Part shown: piece after piece, positions 16,760-25,601 of the stretch
How positions within the stretch are numbered: the first letter of the stretch is position 1
How the letters are laid out: every line of letters starts with the position of its first letter
Notes under the pieces: generated by a model
Database searches by the model: none
Seen by the model: only the letters and a program-made list of their open reading frames with translations
Told to the model about the DNA's origin: nothing
Source: Verrucomicrobiota bacterium JB022
GTDB taxonomy: Bacteria > Verrucomicrobiota > Verrucomicrobiia > Opitutales > Oceanipulchritudinaceae
Length of the DNA stretch: 64,000 nucleotides
Direction of reading: 5' to 3'
NCBI GenBank assembly: GCA_030673845.1
Contig: JAUTCQ010000013.1
Coordinates: forward strand, 40,001 to 104,000
Made by a program: the position numbers and the translations under genes

Positions 16760-19021
16760 TCAGTCGATCCGCACCCGCAACCGGTAAAATACTGGCGTCT
16801 CGGCAGGCTCAATTGCCGCCTCCAAGCGCTCCCCGACCACCATCGTGGGGAGCGGCTGCCAGTCAACCAAGTCGAAACTGCTCTCTACAATGGCCAGGCT
16901 GGTATCTGCCTCTGGCGCCAGCGGCACCGTCAAGGTACCTCCGCCGGTAGCGTCCAGCTCAAGTTTAAGCGGCGCAACGGCGTCGGCGATCAAAGGATCC
17001 GTGCCGATGAGGTATTCGACCGCGTTCGGCTTGCCGTCGCCGTCTGTATCCTCCCCCGGCGGCAGACGCTCTTCACCCAACGTAAGCCGGCTCCAGGTCG
17101 TGTAGCTGAGGGGCGTCGCCGACAACGCTGCCTCCGCATTGACGAGCCCCGCACCCGAGGACAGGTCGAACCCGGCCTCCCCCATATCCCACGCCGTCGC
17201 CTGCAAGAGGTCGACCACCTCTTTCGGTATCAGCGACCCCGGCCCACCCGCCTTTTCCAACATCAGGGCTGCCACCGCCGCCACGTGTGGGGCTGCCGCC
17301 GAAGTGCCGAAGAAATTGGGATAGGAATCCGTCTCCGCCGGGTAGGCGGAACTCAAGTCTTGCCCAAAAAAGGTGGTATTGCCGCCATCTGGGGCCGTGA
17401 TGCAGGGCTGCCGGGTCTCCAGCGGCACCGCCAGACGGGTTCCGTCGTCGGCAATGACCAGAGGAGTCCCTCCGACCGAGGAGTAACTGTTGAGCCGCGG
17501 CGGCGTCACGCCGTAGGCGGGCGTATAAAAGTAGGCCGACGCGCCCACCGCGATGGCTCCGGTCGTGTTGGCGTGGCCGACCAAGGTCGAGCCCCCTTCC
17601 GTATACTCGTCGAGGGTCACGCTGGAAGCTTGGTCGAAGTAGATCAGCTTCATGCGCTCCGGCGCGACTCCGGCAAAAAGCTCGATCGCGAGGTTAAAGA
17701 CCGTGTCGGCCCCTGCCTTCCCGTCTACGTCGATGCTCCCGTCGTTGCTCAAGCTGACGATTTCGACCGGGTCGCCTCCCACGTTGTTGCTGAGGGAGGC
17801 CGTCAAAATCCGGTTTTGGCCCCGACCGGAGCCCAGGACCAATAAATCGAGATCGGTCGCCGCGCCCGGAGCGCCGGAAACGCTGTAAAAGGGATCGTCC
17901 CACTGCAGGACAAAGCTCACGGACTCACCCACCGGGATCGTAACCTGCAACAAGGTATCCTGCGCACCACCGGGGTTGAAATCGTGCAGGCTTCCCCCGC
18001 TGACCCCGGCGGAGCGTGCAGGCGCGAAGGCCGCGTCGTAGCCCCTGTCGCCGGAATTGCCCGCCGCGCTGAAGTAGAGCACGCCCTGCGCGGCCACCTC
18101 GTTCACCGCTTGGGCGATCAGCCCGTTCTGGAAAAAGGGTTCGGCAAAGTAAAACACGTCGTCGACGATGATCGAGCAACCTGCTTCAGCCAGGCGGCGG
18201 ATACCTTCGGCGAAATCGGCCTGCCCATTGTAGGCGGTGTGGAAGACCTGCTCGGCCCCCGGCGCGATGTCGTGCACGATCTGCATCATCGCACGCCCCT
18301 CGTCGGAGCCCACGCCACCGTAGTCTTTCAAGACGAGCACCCCCTGTGGCAGGTCGTCATTGGCCGCATCGACTGCGGCGGAAGTCGCCGCGCTGGCTCG
18401 GCCAAAGCTGTCCGAAAGCGTGCCCACGCGGATGCCCGCGCCGGTAAAGCCGGGAGCCTGCGCTCTTGCCTGCGGCGCGCGCAACGCCTTATCCCCCTGC
18501 GTAGTGACCAAGCCGCTGAACGTCGTGCGGTAAGCCGGACGCATGAAACGGATCTCCGAGCGTTCGGCCGCCTGCCCTACCTTCTGGAAAGGCAGCCAGG
18601 CGGTCGCGGTCTGCCCATGCCATTCAACCTCTTCGCTCCCCTCAGCGCGCAGGTAGGCTTCCATCGCGGCACGGTCCGCCCCCGGCTCGCAGGCAATCTC
18701 CACCAGGATGCGCTCGCCCTGCACGGGCAAGGTTCGGAATTCGCTCGCGAAAGGCTGCCCGGGATGGGTCGCCTTGAAGTTGGCCCACTCGTGGCACATT
18801 GCGACCAGCGCAAAATCCACCCGCCCTTGAGGCCCGTCGCCCCCCTGCCGATCGGGGCCGTGGTAGTCTTGCATCGCATCCTGAAACCACGCCTTGTCGC
18901 CGTTGACGAAGGCGGGCACGAAATCGCCAGGCCCGGCCATTTTCCTCGGGGCCGCCCAAGCCGGGGCCAAGGCCACCCCAATGGTGAGGCCGCCGAGAAG
19001 GGAACGCGTGCGCTGCTTCAT
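16760..19021 (-). CDS. secreted S8-like serine peptidase with Asp-Glu-Ser triad
   Basis: 753-residue exported protein. A signal peptide (about 1-22, ending PAWAAP) is followed by a propeptide-like region, a subtilase-fold domain and a C-terminal part with a calcium-binding DTDGDGKPNAVEY loop and a beta-rich tail. Asp204 (GTLSDSFG) and Ser574 (GTSAAAPH) align with the subtilase triad, and SAAGNSG gives the oxyanion asparagine. The position of the usual HGT motif reads DEGRAMM, so Glu241 replaces the histidine. This resembles the Ser-Glu-Asp arrangement of sedolisins. ATG 19021 is chosen because it opens a normal signal peptide. Confidence 0.82.
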   Translation of the reverse strand: MKQRTRSLLGGLTIGVALAPAWAAPRKMAGPGDFVPAFVNGDKAWFQDAMQDYHGPDRQGGDGPQGRVDFALVAMCHEWANFKATHPGQPFASEFRTLPVQGERILVEIACEPGADRAAMEAYLRAEGSEEVEWHGQTATAWLPFQKVGQAAERSEIRFMRPAYRTTFSGLVTTQGDKALRAPQARAQAPGFTGAGIRVGTLSDSFGRASAATSAAVDAANDDLPQGVLVLKDYGGVGSDEGRAMMQIVHDIAPGAEQVFHTAYNGQADFAEGIRRLAEAGCSIIVDDVFYFAEPFFQNGLIAQAVNEVAAQGVLYFSAAGNSGDRGYDAAFAPARSAGVSGGSLHDFNPGGAQDTLLQVTIPVGESVSFVLQWDDPFYSVSGAPGAATDLDLLVLGSGRGQNRILTASLSNNVGGDPVEIVSLSNDGSIDVDGKAGADTVFNLAIELFAGVAPERMKLIYFDQASSVTLDEYTEGGSTLVGHANTTGAIAVGASAYFYTPAYGVTPPRLNSYSSVGGTPLVIADDGTRLAVPLETRQPCITAPDGGNTTFFGQDLSSAYPAETDSYPNFFGTSAAAPHVAAVAALMLEKAGGPGSLIPKEVVDLLQATAWDMGEAGFDLSSGAGLVNAEAALSATPLSYTTWSRLTLGEERLPPGEDTDGDGKPNAVEYLIGTDPLIADAVAPLKLELDATGGGTLTVPLAPEADTSLAIVESSFDLVDWQPLPTMVVGERLEAAIEPAETPVFYRLRVRID

Positions 19022-19090
19022 CCTAAGGTTATACGGCCTATCCTGCCTAACCTTGCGCAAAACGATGACCGCGCAGATGTAAAAGACTCG

Positions 19091-19807
19091 CTAGTGCGCC
19101 ACGGCGGCCGTGCCCTGTTCGAAACGCCCGTCGCGCATCGTCAACAGGCGGTCGCACTGCTGGGCGAGGTCGAGGTTGTGCGTCACGATGAGGATGGCCG
19201 GGCCGTAAGCGTGCGCCGCCTCCTGCAACAACCCCATCACGTTGGTCGAGTTCTGCGTGTCGAGATTGCCCGTCGGCTCGTCGGCCAGGATCAGGGCGGG
19301 CTCGTTGGCCAGAGCTCGCGCCACGGCCACCCGCTGCTGTTCACCGCCCGATAGCTGATTCGTGTAGCGGTTCACCTTCTCGCCCAGGCCAAAGCGGGTC
19401 AGCAAATCCTTCGCGCGCTCCCGCATCTCGTCTTCGCTCCAGCGGTTCAGCTTACGCATCGGCAGCAGGAGGTTTTCGAGCGCGGTAAACTCCGGCAGGA
19501 GGAAGTGGAACTGGAAGACGAAGCCGATATGCGCGTTGCGGAAAGCCGTGCGCTCCTCGTCCTTGGCCGCCGCCATCTCGATACCGCGCACGTGGATCGT
19601 GCCGTCGTTGGGGCGGTCGAGCAGGCCCAGCAGGTAGAGCAACGTGCTCTTGCCGCAACCGCTCGGCCCCACCACGGCGCAGGTCTGGCCGGGCTGCAGG
19701 TCGAGGTCGAGCCCGTCGAGCACCAGCTGGCGCCCCGGCCCTTCACCGAGGTAGCGGGTGAGCTTGCGGGTCCGCAAGATCGGTTCGTTGGGCTTGGTTT
19801 CGCTCAT
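19091..19807 (-). CDS. ABC transporter ATP-binding protein, LolD/MacB-type
   Basis: 238-residue ATPase of the LolD/MacB family: Walker [11 protein letters not shown]-loop [15 protein letters not shown], signature [15 protein letters not shown], Walker [13 protein letters not shown] and H-loop VTHN. It powers the FtsX-type permease encoded just upstream, whose stop overlaps its start (ATGA). It is the last gene of a four-gene efflux operon running from 23551 to 19091. Whether the pump exports a drug, peptide or lipoprotein cannot be told from the sequence. Confidence 0.92.
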   Translation of the reverse strand: MSETKPNEPILRTRKLTRYLGEGPGRQLVLDGLDLDLQPGQTCAVVGPSGCGKSTLLYLLGLLDRPNDGTIHVRGIEMAAAKDEERTAFRNAHIGFVFQFHFLLPEFTALENLLLPMRKLNRWSEDEMRERAKDLLTRFGLGEKVNRYTNQLSGGEQQRVAVARALANEPALILADEPTGNLDTQNSTNVMGLLQEAAHAYGPAILIVTHNLDLAQQCDRLLTMRDGRFEQGTAAVAH

Positions 19808-21054
19808 GCGCTCGTCCCCCGGATGATGTCGCCCGGCTCGATGCGGGCCGCCTTGCGGGCCGGAATGTAAGCCGCGCCCAGGACGATAATAACCGTCACA
19901 ACGCCCGCCCACACATAGTGCATCGGGTCCCACTTCACCACAAAGTGATCGGTCGCAAAGATACCGCGGATGCGGATGGGCAGGTTTTCCACGCCGTAGG
20001 TCAGCGCGGCGGCAAAGATCCAGCCCAGCACGGTGCCCGCAGCGCAGACGATTGCGCCCTGCAGCAGGAAGATCTGCGCGATGTCGAAGCGGCGGTAGCC
20101 CATGGAGCGCAGGATCGCGATATCTCGCTGGCGCTCCATCACGATGATCGCAAGCGTGTTGAACATGCCGAGGCCAGCGATGAGGATGATGATGCTCATC
20201 GTGATGCCCGACGAAATGCGCAGGGCGCGGAATACCTCCAGCCACACGCGCTCGCTCTCCTGCCAGCTATCCACATCGTGCCAGATGGCGTGCTTCATCT
20301 GCTCGGCGATTTGAGGCGCCTTGTCGTTGTCGCGCAGGTTTACCTGCAGGTAAGTCAGCCCATCCATCTTGTTCAGGATCTGGCGCGCCTCCCGTTGAGG
20401 GATAAAGACCCAGGCTTTGTCGTAGTCGCGCACGCCAGTCTCGAAGATCGCCACCACTTGGTAACGCCGAGACTCACCTGCGTTTTTCAAGATCAGCTCG
20501 CTCCCGATGTCGAGGCTCAGGCGCTCGGCCAAAACGCTGCCGACCACTGCCGATTGCGGGATCTGGTCGAAAGTGGAAATATCACCGTAGCGGACTTGGT
20601 TGGCGATGCCGCTCACCGTCACATGGTCGCGCATCTTTACGCCCATCACCTCCGCCGTCTCGCTGCGGAAGCTGCTGCTGGCGGTGACTTTGCCCGAAAG
20701 CACGCCGGAGACGCCGATCACAGAGTGGAACTGCCAAACGGCATCCATCACACGCTCCGGGTCGTGCACGCCGGGGACATATTGCCGCCCTTCGCGCAGT
20801 GGGATGGCAAAGCCGCCTTGGCCGTCCGTCCCACGCGCGACCAACTCCGTCACGCTCGCCTGGTACTTGTCCTGCACGCGCAGGGGGCCGCGCGTCTGCC
20901 AGATGGTGCGGATAAAAAATTCCTCGAAGCCGCTGGTCTGGGCCTGCGTCAGCACAAAAAAGCCGACCCCGCAGATAATGCCCGCGAGGCTCATGCCCAT
21001 GGCCCGTTTCTTGGCCCAGAGCAGGCGCCAAGCGATGAACAGGTTCAGCTTCAT
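19804..21054 (-). CDS. FtsX-domain ABC permease
   Basis: 416-residue permease with one N-terminal helix (about 17-38), a large periplasmic domain of about 220 residues and three C-terminal helices around IIILIAGLGMFNTLAIIVMERQRDIAILRSMG, which is here split as the typical FtsX-domain stretch from about 270 to 400. It has a single FtsX core, so it would act as a homodimer with the LolD-type ATPase. Its start overlaps the adaptor stop (TAATG). The architecture fits MacB/LolE-like or DevC-like exporters working with TolC. Confidence 0.88.
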   Translation of the reverse strand: MKLNLFIAWRLLWAKKRAMGMSLAGIICGVGFFVLTQAQTSGFEEFFIRTIWQTRGPLRVQDKYQASVTELVARGTDGQGGFAIPLREGRQYVPGVHDPERVMDAVWQFHSVIGVSGVLSGKVTASSSFRSETAEVMGVKMRDHVTVSGIANQVRYGDISTFDQIPQSAVVGSVLAERLSLDIGSELILKNAGESRRYQVVAIFETGVRDYDKAWVFIPQREARQILNKMDGLTYLQVNLRDNDKAPQIAEQMKHAIWHDVDSWQESERVWLEVFRALRISSGITMSIIILIAGLGMFNTLAIIVMERQRDIAILRSMGYRRFDIAQIFLLQGAIVCAAGTVLGWIFAAALTYGVENLPIRIRGIFATDHFVVKWDPMHYVWAGVVTVIIVLGAAYIPARKAARIEPGDIIRGTSA

Positions 21055-22178
21055 TAACGGAGTTCGTCTTCGGTGGCGCGCTGGACGTTCACCTTGTCTC
21101 CCGTGCGCAGGTCGGCCTGACCTTCGACGATCACCAGCTCGCCCTCCTGGACACCCTCGACGATCTCCGCCCGGTTGAGGCCGAGGAAGCCGGGCTGCAC
21201 CTGGCGGATCTCGACCCTGCCGGAAGGGCTGACGACGTAGACTTCGTGGCCGATCAAGGCCCGGCGCGGGATGATCACCGTGTCTTGCCGCTCGTTCTTC
21301 ACGAGGTAGCCCTCCCCTGTCAAGCCGGGCGCCATCACGTCGATCGGCGCATCTACATGGACGTAGACTTGCCGCGTCTTGTCCACCGTATTGGCCACGG
21401 GGGCAATCCAGCTCACCTCGCCCGTAAATTCTTCGTTGGGCCTGCTGGCGAGACGCACCCGCACGAGTTGGCCCAGCTCCACGCCATTAAAATCTTCTTC
21501 GGAGATGATCATACTGATCCGGCGCTCATTCGAAACGAGACGCATCAGATCGGTGGCCCCATGGACGAGGTCTCCCGGATAACGAAAGACGTCCACGATC
21601 TGGCCCTCGTAAGGAGCCGTCACCGTCAACTGCTCCAGCTCAAGCTCCAGCAGTGCGATCTGGGCCTGCAGGTAGGCCACGTTCTTTTCCTGCTCGATCC
21701 TGCTGCGCTCGGCCAGGTTTTCCGTTTTTTCCAGGTCGCGAGTCAATCGCTCGACTTCCACCGTGGAACGCTGGCCTACGTTGGCCGCAATCTTGGCCGA
21801 CTCCAGAGCCTCTTCGAGGTTGGCGATGTCGAACTTCTGCGACAAAGGCAGCGCATCGACCTCCTGGGCCGCTTTCAACTGCACGCGGAAGGCTTCGAGC
21901 TTACGCTCCGTCTGGGTCGTCTCTTGCCGCGAGAGCACATCGCCCGCCTTGACAAACGCACCCTTGTCGACTGGCTGGCCGATAATCTTGCCGTAGGCCT
22001 CGGAGCGCACGTTGATGTCGTACCGTGCCTGCACGCTCACGTTGCCTGTAATGGCATCGACGGCAGTACCGCGCCCGGCGGCGACCACCAAAACGGAAGG
22101 CCGCAACATATAGCCGAGAAGAAACCAGACCGCCACAATCAAGAGCAACGGCAGGCCAAGACGTAAAAGCCACTTCAT
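21054..22178 (-). CDS. HlyD/MacA-type periplasmic adaptor
   Basis: 374-residue membrane-fusion protein with an N-terminal anchor helix (about 5-23), a biotinyl-lipoyl-like domain (GKIIGQPVDKGAFVKAGDVL), a long alpha-hairpin (about 110-200) and beta-barrel domains containing TVTAPYEGQI and ARLASRP-like segments. It should bridge the FtsX permease to the outer-membrane channel. It overlaps the preceding tolC-type gene by ATGA and the following permease by one base, so the whole set is translated together. Confidence 0.88.
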   Translation of the reverse strand: MKWLLRLGLPLLLIVAVWFLLGYMLRPSVLVVAAGRGTAVDAITGNVSVQARYDINVRSEAYGKIIGQPVDKGAFVKAGDVLSRQETTQTERKLEAFRVQLKAAQEVDALPLSQKFDIANLEEALESAKIAANVGQRSTVEVERLTRDLEKTENLAERSRIEQEKNVAYLQAQIALLELELEQLTVTAPYEGQIVDVFRYPGDLVHGATDLMRLVSNERRISMIISEEDFNGVELGQLVRVRLASRPNEEFTGEVSWIAPVANTVDKTRQVYVHVDAPIDVMAPGLTGEGYLVKNERQDTVIIPRRALIGHEVYVVSPSGRVEIRQVQPGFLGLNRAEIVEGVQEGELVIVEGQADLRTGDKVNVQRATEDELR

Positions 22179-23551
22179 GAGTCGGATAAAATCGGGTCGT
22201 TAAAGGCCAGCAGCCCGAGACGGGCGAGGCTCAGCAAGTAGTTGATGCGCAGGTCGCGAGCGTCCTGCCTCAGGCTTTCGTAGCTCAACTGATGGCGCAG
22301 GCGGTCTTGGGCGGTCATTTCCGAGCGCCCTCCCAGCTCTGCGTCCAGCTCGAGCTGGCGATGGACGAGCTGCGCGCGGCGCTCGCGCGAATCGATCTGC
22401 AGGCGCAGGAAATTCAACTCTTCGACCAATGCCTTGGCTTGGCGGACATTTTCCTCGCGTCGCATGCGCTCCTCCAGGTCGAGGCGCAAGAGGCGAGAGC
22501 GGGCGATGCGTTGGTCCGCCTTCGCACGCCAGCCGTCCCAGATCATCCAGTCGAGCGAGAGGCCGCCGTAGCCGTAGGTGCGCAAGACCGAATCCTCGTT
22601 GTTGATATCGTCGAGGCGGTCGGTATTGATGCCGACTTCGAGATTGATGTCGGGCAGGTAGCGGCGCTTGGCCACAAAAATCTCCTTTTCCTGCTGCTCC
22701 TGCAGGGCGTCGTAGCGCTGCTGCTCCCAGTCGCCCAGCAGGTTGCCGGCGAGAATCTGCTGCTCCCAAGCCTGCAACTGCTCGCGGGTCCAAGGCTCGA
22801 CTTCGGGGAATTCGACCCCTTCGAGCAAAGTCGCCACATCGTCGCGACCCAAGGCGCGCTCGAGCTGATTGAGGCGGTAGGTGTACTCGCGCTCGGAGGC
22901 GGTCACACGCTCCTCGGCTTCCTGAAACTGCACCTGCAGCTCCAGATACTGAGCTTCGGAGACCTGACCGTTTTCAAAGAGCTGGCGAACCCCGTCGACG
23001 GCGCGGTTGGCGATGCGGAGCGACTCGTCGGCCAAGGCCTTGCGATCCTGGGCCGCCAGCGCACGCAAATAGATCTCGCGCACGCTCAGCAGGTGGTTCT
23101 GCAGCTCCATGTTTACCTCCGCCGTCATGGCGGTCTTCTGCGCCACGGCCTGGGCTTCCCGAGCGTCGATCTTGCCCCAGTGGTAGAGCGGGCGACGGCC
23201 GACCACGTTGCCGTAGGTATACTGGCGCGTCTGGTTGTCGATGTCTTCGCGGATTTCGTAACCGCCGACATAGCGGGCGTAGGCCTGCACGTGCCAGTTG
23301 TAATCCGTCCGGGCGCGGTCTAGCAATGCATCGGTCTCCTCCAGACGCGCGCCCTGCACGATCGCGGCGGGCGAATCCTGGATACTCGCCAGCAGCACCG
23401 GTTGCAGCGCCGGGAAGTAATACTCCGGGAAAAACGCCCGGGGATCGCTGGCGCCAACCATTTGACGCTGTTCGGGTGACTCCTGCGCCCACATCGCCAC
23501 CGGGAGAGCCAGTGGCAAGAGCGCCAAAAGGGTTGAGCGGGAAACGAGCAT
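22175..23551 (-). CDS. TolC-family outer-membrane channel
   Basis: 458-residue outer-membrane efflux protein with a signal peptide (about 1-22, ending MWAQE) and the long amphipathic helices of the TolC fold, seen as two Gln/Glu/Arg/Ala-rich halves (about 120-250 and 320-440). It is the first gene of the TolC-HlyD-FtsX-LolD operon. A complete tripartite pump is therefore encoded by the four genes. No regulator is adjacent, and the substrate is unknown. Confidence 0.85.
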   Translation of the reverse strand: MLVSRSTLLALLPLALPVAMWAQESPEQRQMVGASDPRAFFPEYYFPALQPVLLASIQDSPAAIVQGARLEETDALLDRARTDYNWHVQAYARYVGGYEIREDIDNQTRQYTYGNVVGRRPLYHWGKIDAREAQAVAQKTAMTAEVNMELQNHLLSVREIYLRALAAQDRKALADESLRIANRAVDGVRQLFENGQVSEAQYLELQVQFQEAEERVTASEREYTYRLNQLERALGRDDVATLLEGVEFPEVEPWTREQLQAWEQQILAGNLLGDWEQQRYDALQEQQEKEIFVAKRRYLPDINLEVGINTDRLDDINNEDSVLRTYGYGGLSLDWMIWDGWRAKADQRIARSRLLRLDLEERMRREENVRQAKALVEELNFLRLQIDSRERRAQLVHRQLELDAELGGRSEMTAQDRLRHQLSYESLRQDARDLRINYLLSLARLGLLAFNDPILSDS

Positions 23552-23591
23552 GCGTGGGTTCTAAGGGATAAACGAGCGAGAGCGGAAATGG

Positions 23592-24743
23592 TTACGGCAG
23601 ATCCGGCTGCGGAAGCGGAGGGGGCCAACCTTTTCCACCGGACAAAGCGACACGGTTTTCCAGAAAACGCAAGACGGCATCCGCCTGCGGCACCGGGGCA
23701 AACCGTACCTTGGCATGCGCCGCCGCCGCCTCGCCCATCCGGCGCCGCAGCTCCGGATCTAGGGCCAGCTGCTGCAAGGCCGCCACCATGCCCGGCAAAT
23801 CGCGTTGGTCGATCAACACGCCCGACTCGCCTTCGACAAAGGTCTCCGCCACCCCTCGATAACCGATCGCCACCGCCGGAAGGGCCGACGACTGCGCCTC
23901 GACCAGGAAATTGGGCAACGAATCTTCCCGCGAAGACGATACCGCTACATCCGCCGCCGCATAAAAGGTCTGCGGATTGGTCTGGTAGCCGAAAAAGCGG
24001 ACCTGCTTGCTCATCTGCTGCTGGCGCACCCAACGCTGGCAAGAAGGCGTCTCCGGCCCCTCGCCCACCAGCCACAGCTGGCAATCCAGCCCGGGGTTTT
24101 GCTGCAGCAGGTTTTGAAACGCCTGCAGCAGGTCGCGGTGGCGCTTGCCCCGGCGAAAACCGGCCACCTTCAGAAAAACGCAGGTCTCGGGGCTCACCCC
24201 ATTGGCAGCTCGCAACTGTTCGCGGGCCTGCTGTCGGCGCTCCGCGTCGTTTGCCTCGGGCCAGAGCAGCGAATTGTAGACCGTCGTCACCTGCTCGGGC
24301 GCAAAGCCCTGCCGCAACAGCCGTTGCCGCCACCACTCGCTGTTGGCGATGACGCCGCGGGTGCGCTTGAGCGACCAGTAAGAAAGGGGCGAGAGCGCCT
24401 TGCCCGTCCGCACCGTACCCACCACAACGGCCTTGGGGCAACGCAACTGGACCCAGCCCGCGTAGAGGTTGGCCACCCGCCCCATGCTGAGGACGACGCA
24501 CGGCCCCACCTCCTGCAGGTAGCGCGTCAACTTGGGAGCCCACATGTCGCTCGTCGAGGCACGAGGTTGCAGCACGCGCACCTTGAGCCCGGAATCGGCC
24601 GCCTGCTCGTAGAGCCGCCCACCAGCGCGGTGCAGCAGCAGCTCGACCGCGTGCTGCCGCTCCTGGAAATGGCGGGCCAGCCAGAGCGTCTGCCGCTCTG
24701 TGCCCCCATTACGCAAATGATCCTGCCAGACAACGATTTTCAC
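23592..24743 (-). CDS. GT4-family glycosyltransferase
   Basis: 383-residue GT-B glycosyltransferase. The N-terminus VVWQDHLRNGGTERQT is the glycine-rich acceptor-side loop of GT4 enzymes. The C-terminal half has VFLKVAGFRRGKRH, ADVAVSSSREDSLPNFLVEA (donor-binding EX7E region) and AIGYRGVAE. It would add a sugar from a nucleotide donor to a surface glycan or lipid carrier. The start is GTG 24743, whose codon overlaps the TGA of the SDR gene (GTGA); the longer open frame upstream lies inside the SDR gene. It is the first member of the 15-kb glycan cluster. Confidence 0.87.
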   Translation of the reverse strand: MKIVVWQDHLRNGGTERQTLWLARHFQERQHAVELLLHRAGGRLYEQAADSGLKVRVLQPRASTSDMWAPKLTRYLQEVGPCVVLSMGRVANLYAGWVQLRCPKAVVVGTVRTGKALSPLSYWSLKRTRGVIANSEWWRQRLLRQGFAPEQVTTVYNSLLWPEANDAERRQQAREQLRAANGVSPETCVFLKVAGFRRGKRHRDLLQAFQNLLQQNPGLDCQLWLVGEGPETPSCQRWVRQQQMSKQVRFFGYQTNPQTFYAAADVAVSSSREDSLPNFLVEAQSSALPAVAIGYRGVAETFVEGESGVLIDQRDLPGMVAALQQLALDPELRRRMGEAAAAHAKVRFAPVPQADAVLRFLENRVALSGGKGWPPPLPQPDLP

Positions 24744-25546
24744 GCGCCAATTTCCTTCACCCCGTAGTAAGCGAGGTGTGCGCGTCGGCGCAACCGGGGA
24801 GGCAACAGACCGGCGCCGAACGGAGCCAGCCGCGTTTGAAAGAAGGTGCCCGCCCGCAGCCGCCCACGGTGGCCCCGCTGGATCGCGCGCAAGAGCACGC
24901 CCGCCACCGCTTCTGCCGGCGGACCGGCCTGCAGGTGCCGCTCCAGGTGTTGCCACACCCGGTCCATCCTCGAGTCACTGGTGCCGATTCGCCGCATATT
25001 CTGGTTGAAGGCAGTACGGAAATCTCCGGGCTGGAAGTCAATGACCGACACGCCGGCGGGGGCTTCCAGCAGCAGCGACTGGGATAATTGGCTTAGCCCC
25101 GCCTTGGCGGCATTGTACACCGGCAGGTAGGGCAGCGGAAACTCGACCGAGAGCGAGCTGACGTTGACGAGGCAACCGCTGCGCCTACGGCTCATCGCGG
25201 CAAAAACCGCATGGCTCAAACGCATGGGCCCGGCCAGCAACACCTCCAACTGCTCGCGGACCGAGTCGGCCGGCCAGTCCGCAAAGGGCCCGCAGCAGCC
25301 TGCACCCGCACTGTTGATCCACACCTGCGCCTGCTCGACGAGGTCGACATTCTCGGCCAGAAAGCGCTCGACCGAAGCCGGGTCGGCCAGCTCCAGCGCC
25401 CGCCATTCGCCCGACCACGCCGGGTCCACGCTTCGGCTCGTGCCCACCACGTGATACCCGGATGCCCGCAAGCCTTCCGCGATAGCGGCGCCCAAGCCGG
25501 AGCGCGCTCCGGTCACGACAGCAAGGCCTGGGGTAGGACTGGGCAT
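24740..25546 (-). CDS. short-chain dehydrogenase/reductase
   Basis: 268-residue classical SDR. It has the NAD(P)-binding VTGARSGLGAAIAEG, a NSAG motif, catalytic Ser in NVSSLSVEF and the YNAAK pair (Tyr/Lys). It reduces or oxidises a hydroxyl/ketone on an unknown small substrate; the location between two glycosyltransferases suggests a sugar or lipid-linked intermediate but this is inference. ATG 25546 is used because earlier in-frame codons would run into the divergent GT4 gene. The stop is coupled to the downstream GT (GTGA). Confidence 0.82.
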   Translation of the reverse strand: MPSPTPGLAVVTGARSGLGAAIAEGLRASGYHVVGTSRSVDPAWSGEWRALELADPASVERFLAENVDLVEQAQVWINSAGAGCCGPFADWPADSVREQLEVLLAGPMRLSHAVFAAMSRRRSGCLVNVSSLSVEFPLPYLPVYNAAKAGLSQLSQSLLLEAPAGVSVIDFQPGDFRTAFNQNMRRIGTSDSRMDRVWQHLERHLQAGPPAEAVAGVLLRAIQRGHRGRLRAGTFFQTRLAPFGAGLLPPRLRRRAHLAYYGVKEIGA

Positions 25547-25569
25547 AGAGGGGGAAACATCTAACTTGC

Positions 25570-25589
25570 GTCGCAGTGGGAAGTGCGAC
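25570..25589. promoter_or_regulatory. short inverted repeat in the divergent promoter region
   Basis: GTCGCA (25570-25575) and TGCGAC (25584-25589) form a 6-bp dyad between the divergent SDR and GT4 genes. It could be an operator shared by both directions, but a dyad this short can be chance in GC-rich DNA. Confidence 0.25.
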
Positions 25590-25601
25590 AAGTCATTTTG
25601 T

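Noticed and set aside
17984-19354. 456-codon plus-strand open frame
   Set aside because: Runs antisense through the S8-like protease and into the LolD gene; no domain signature.
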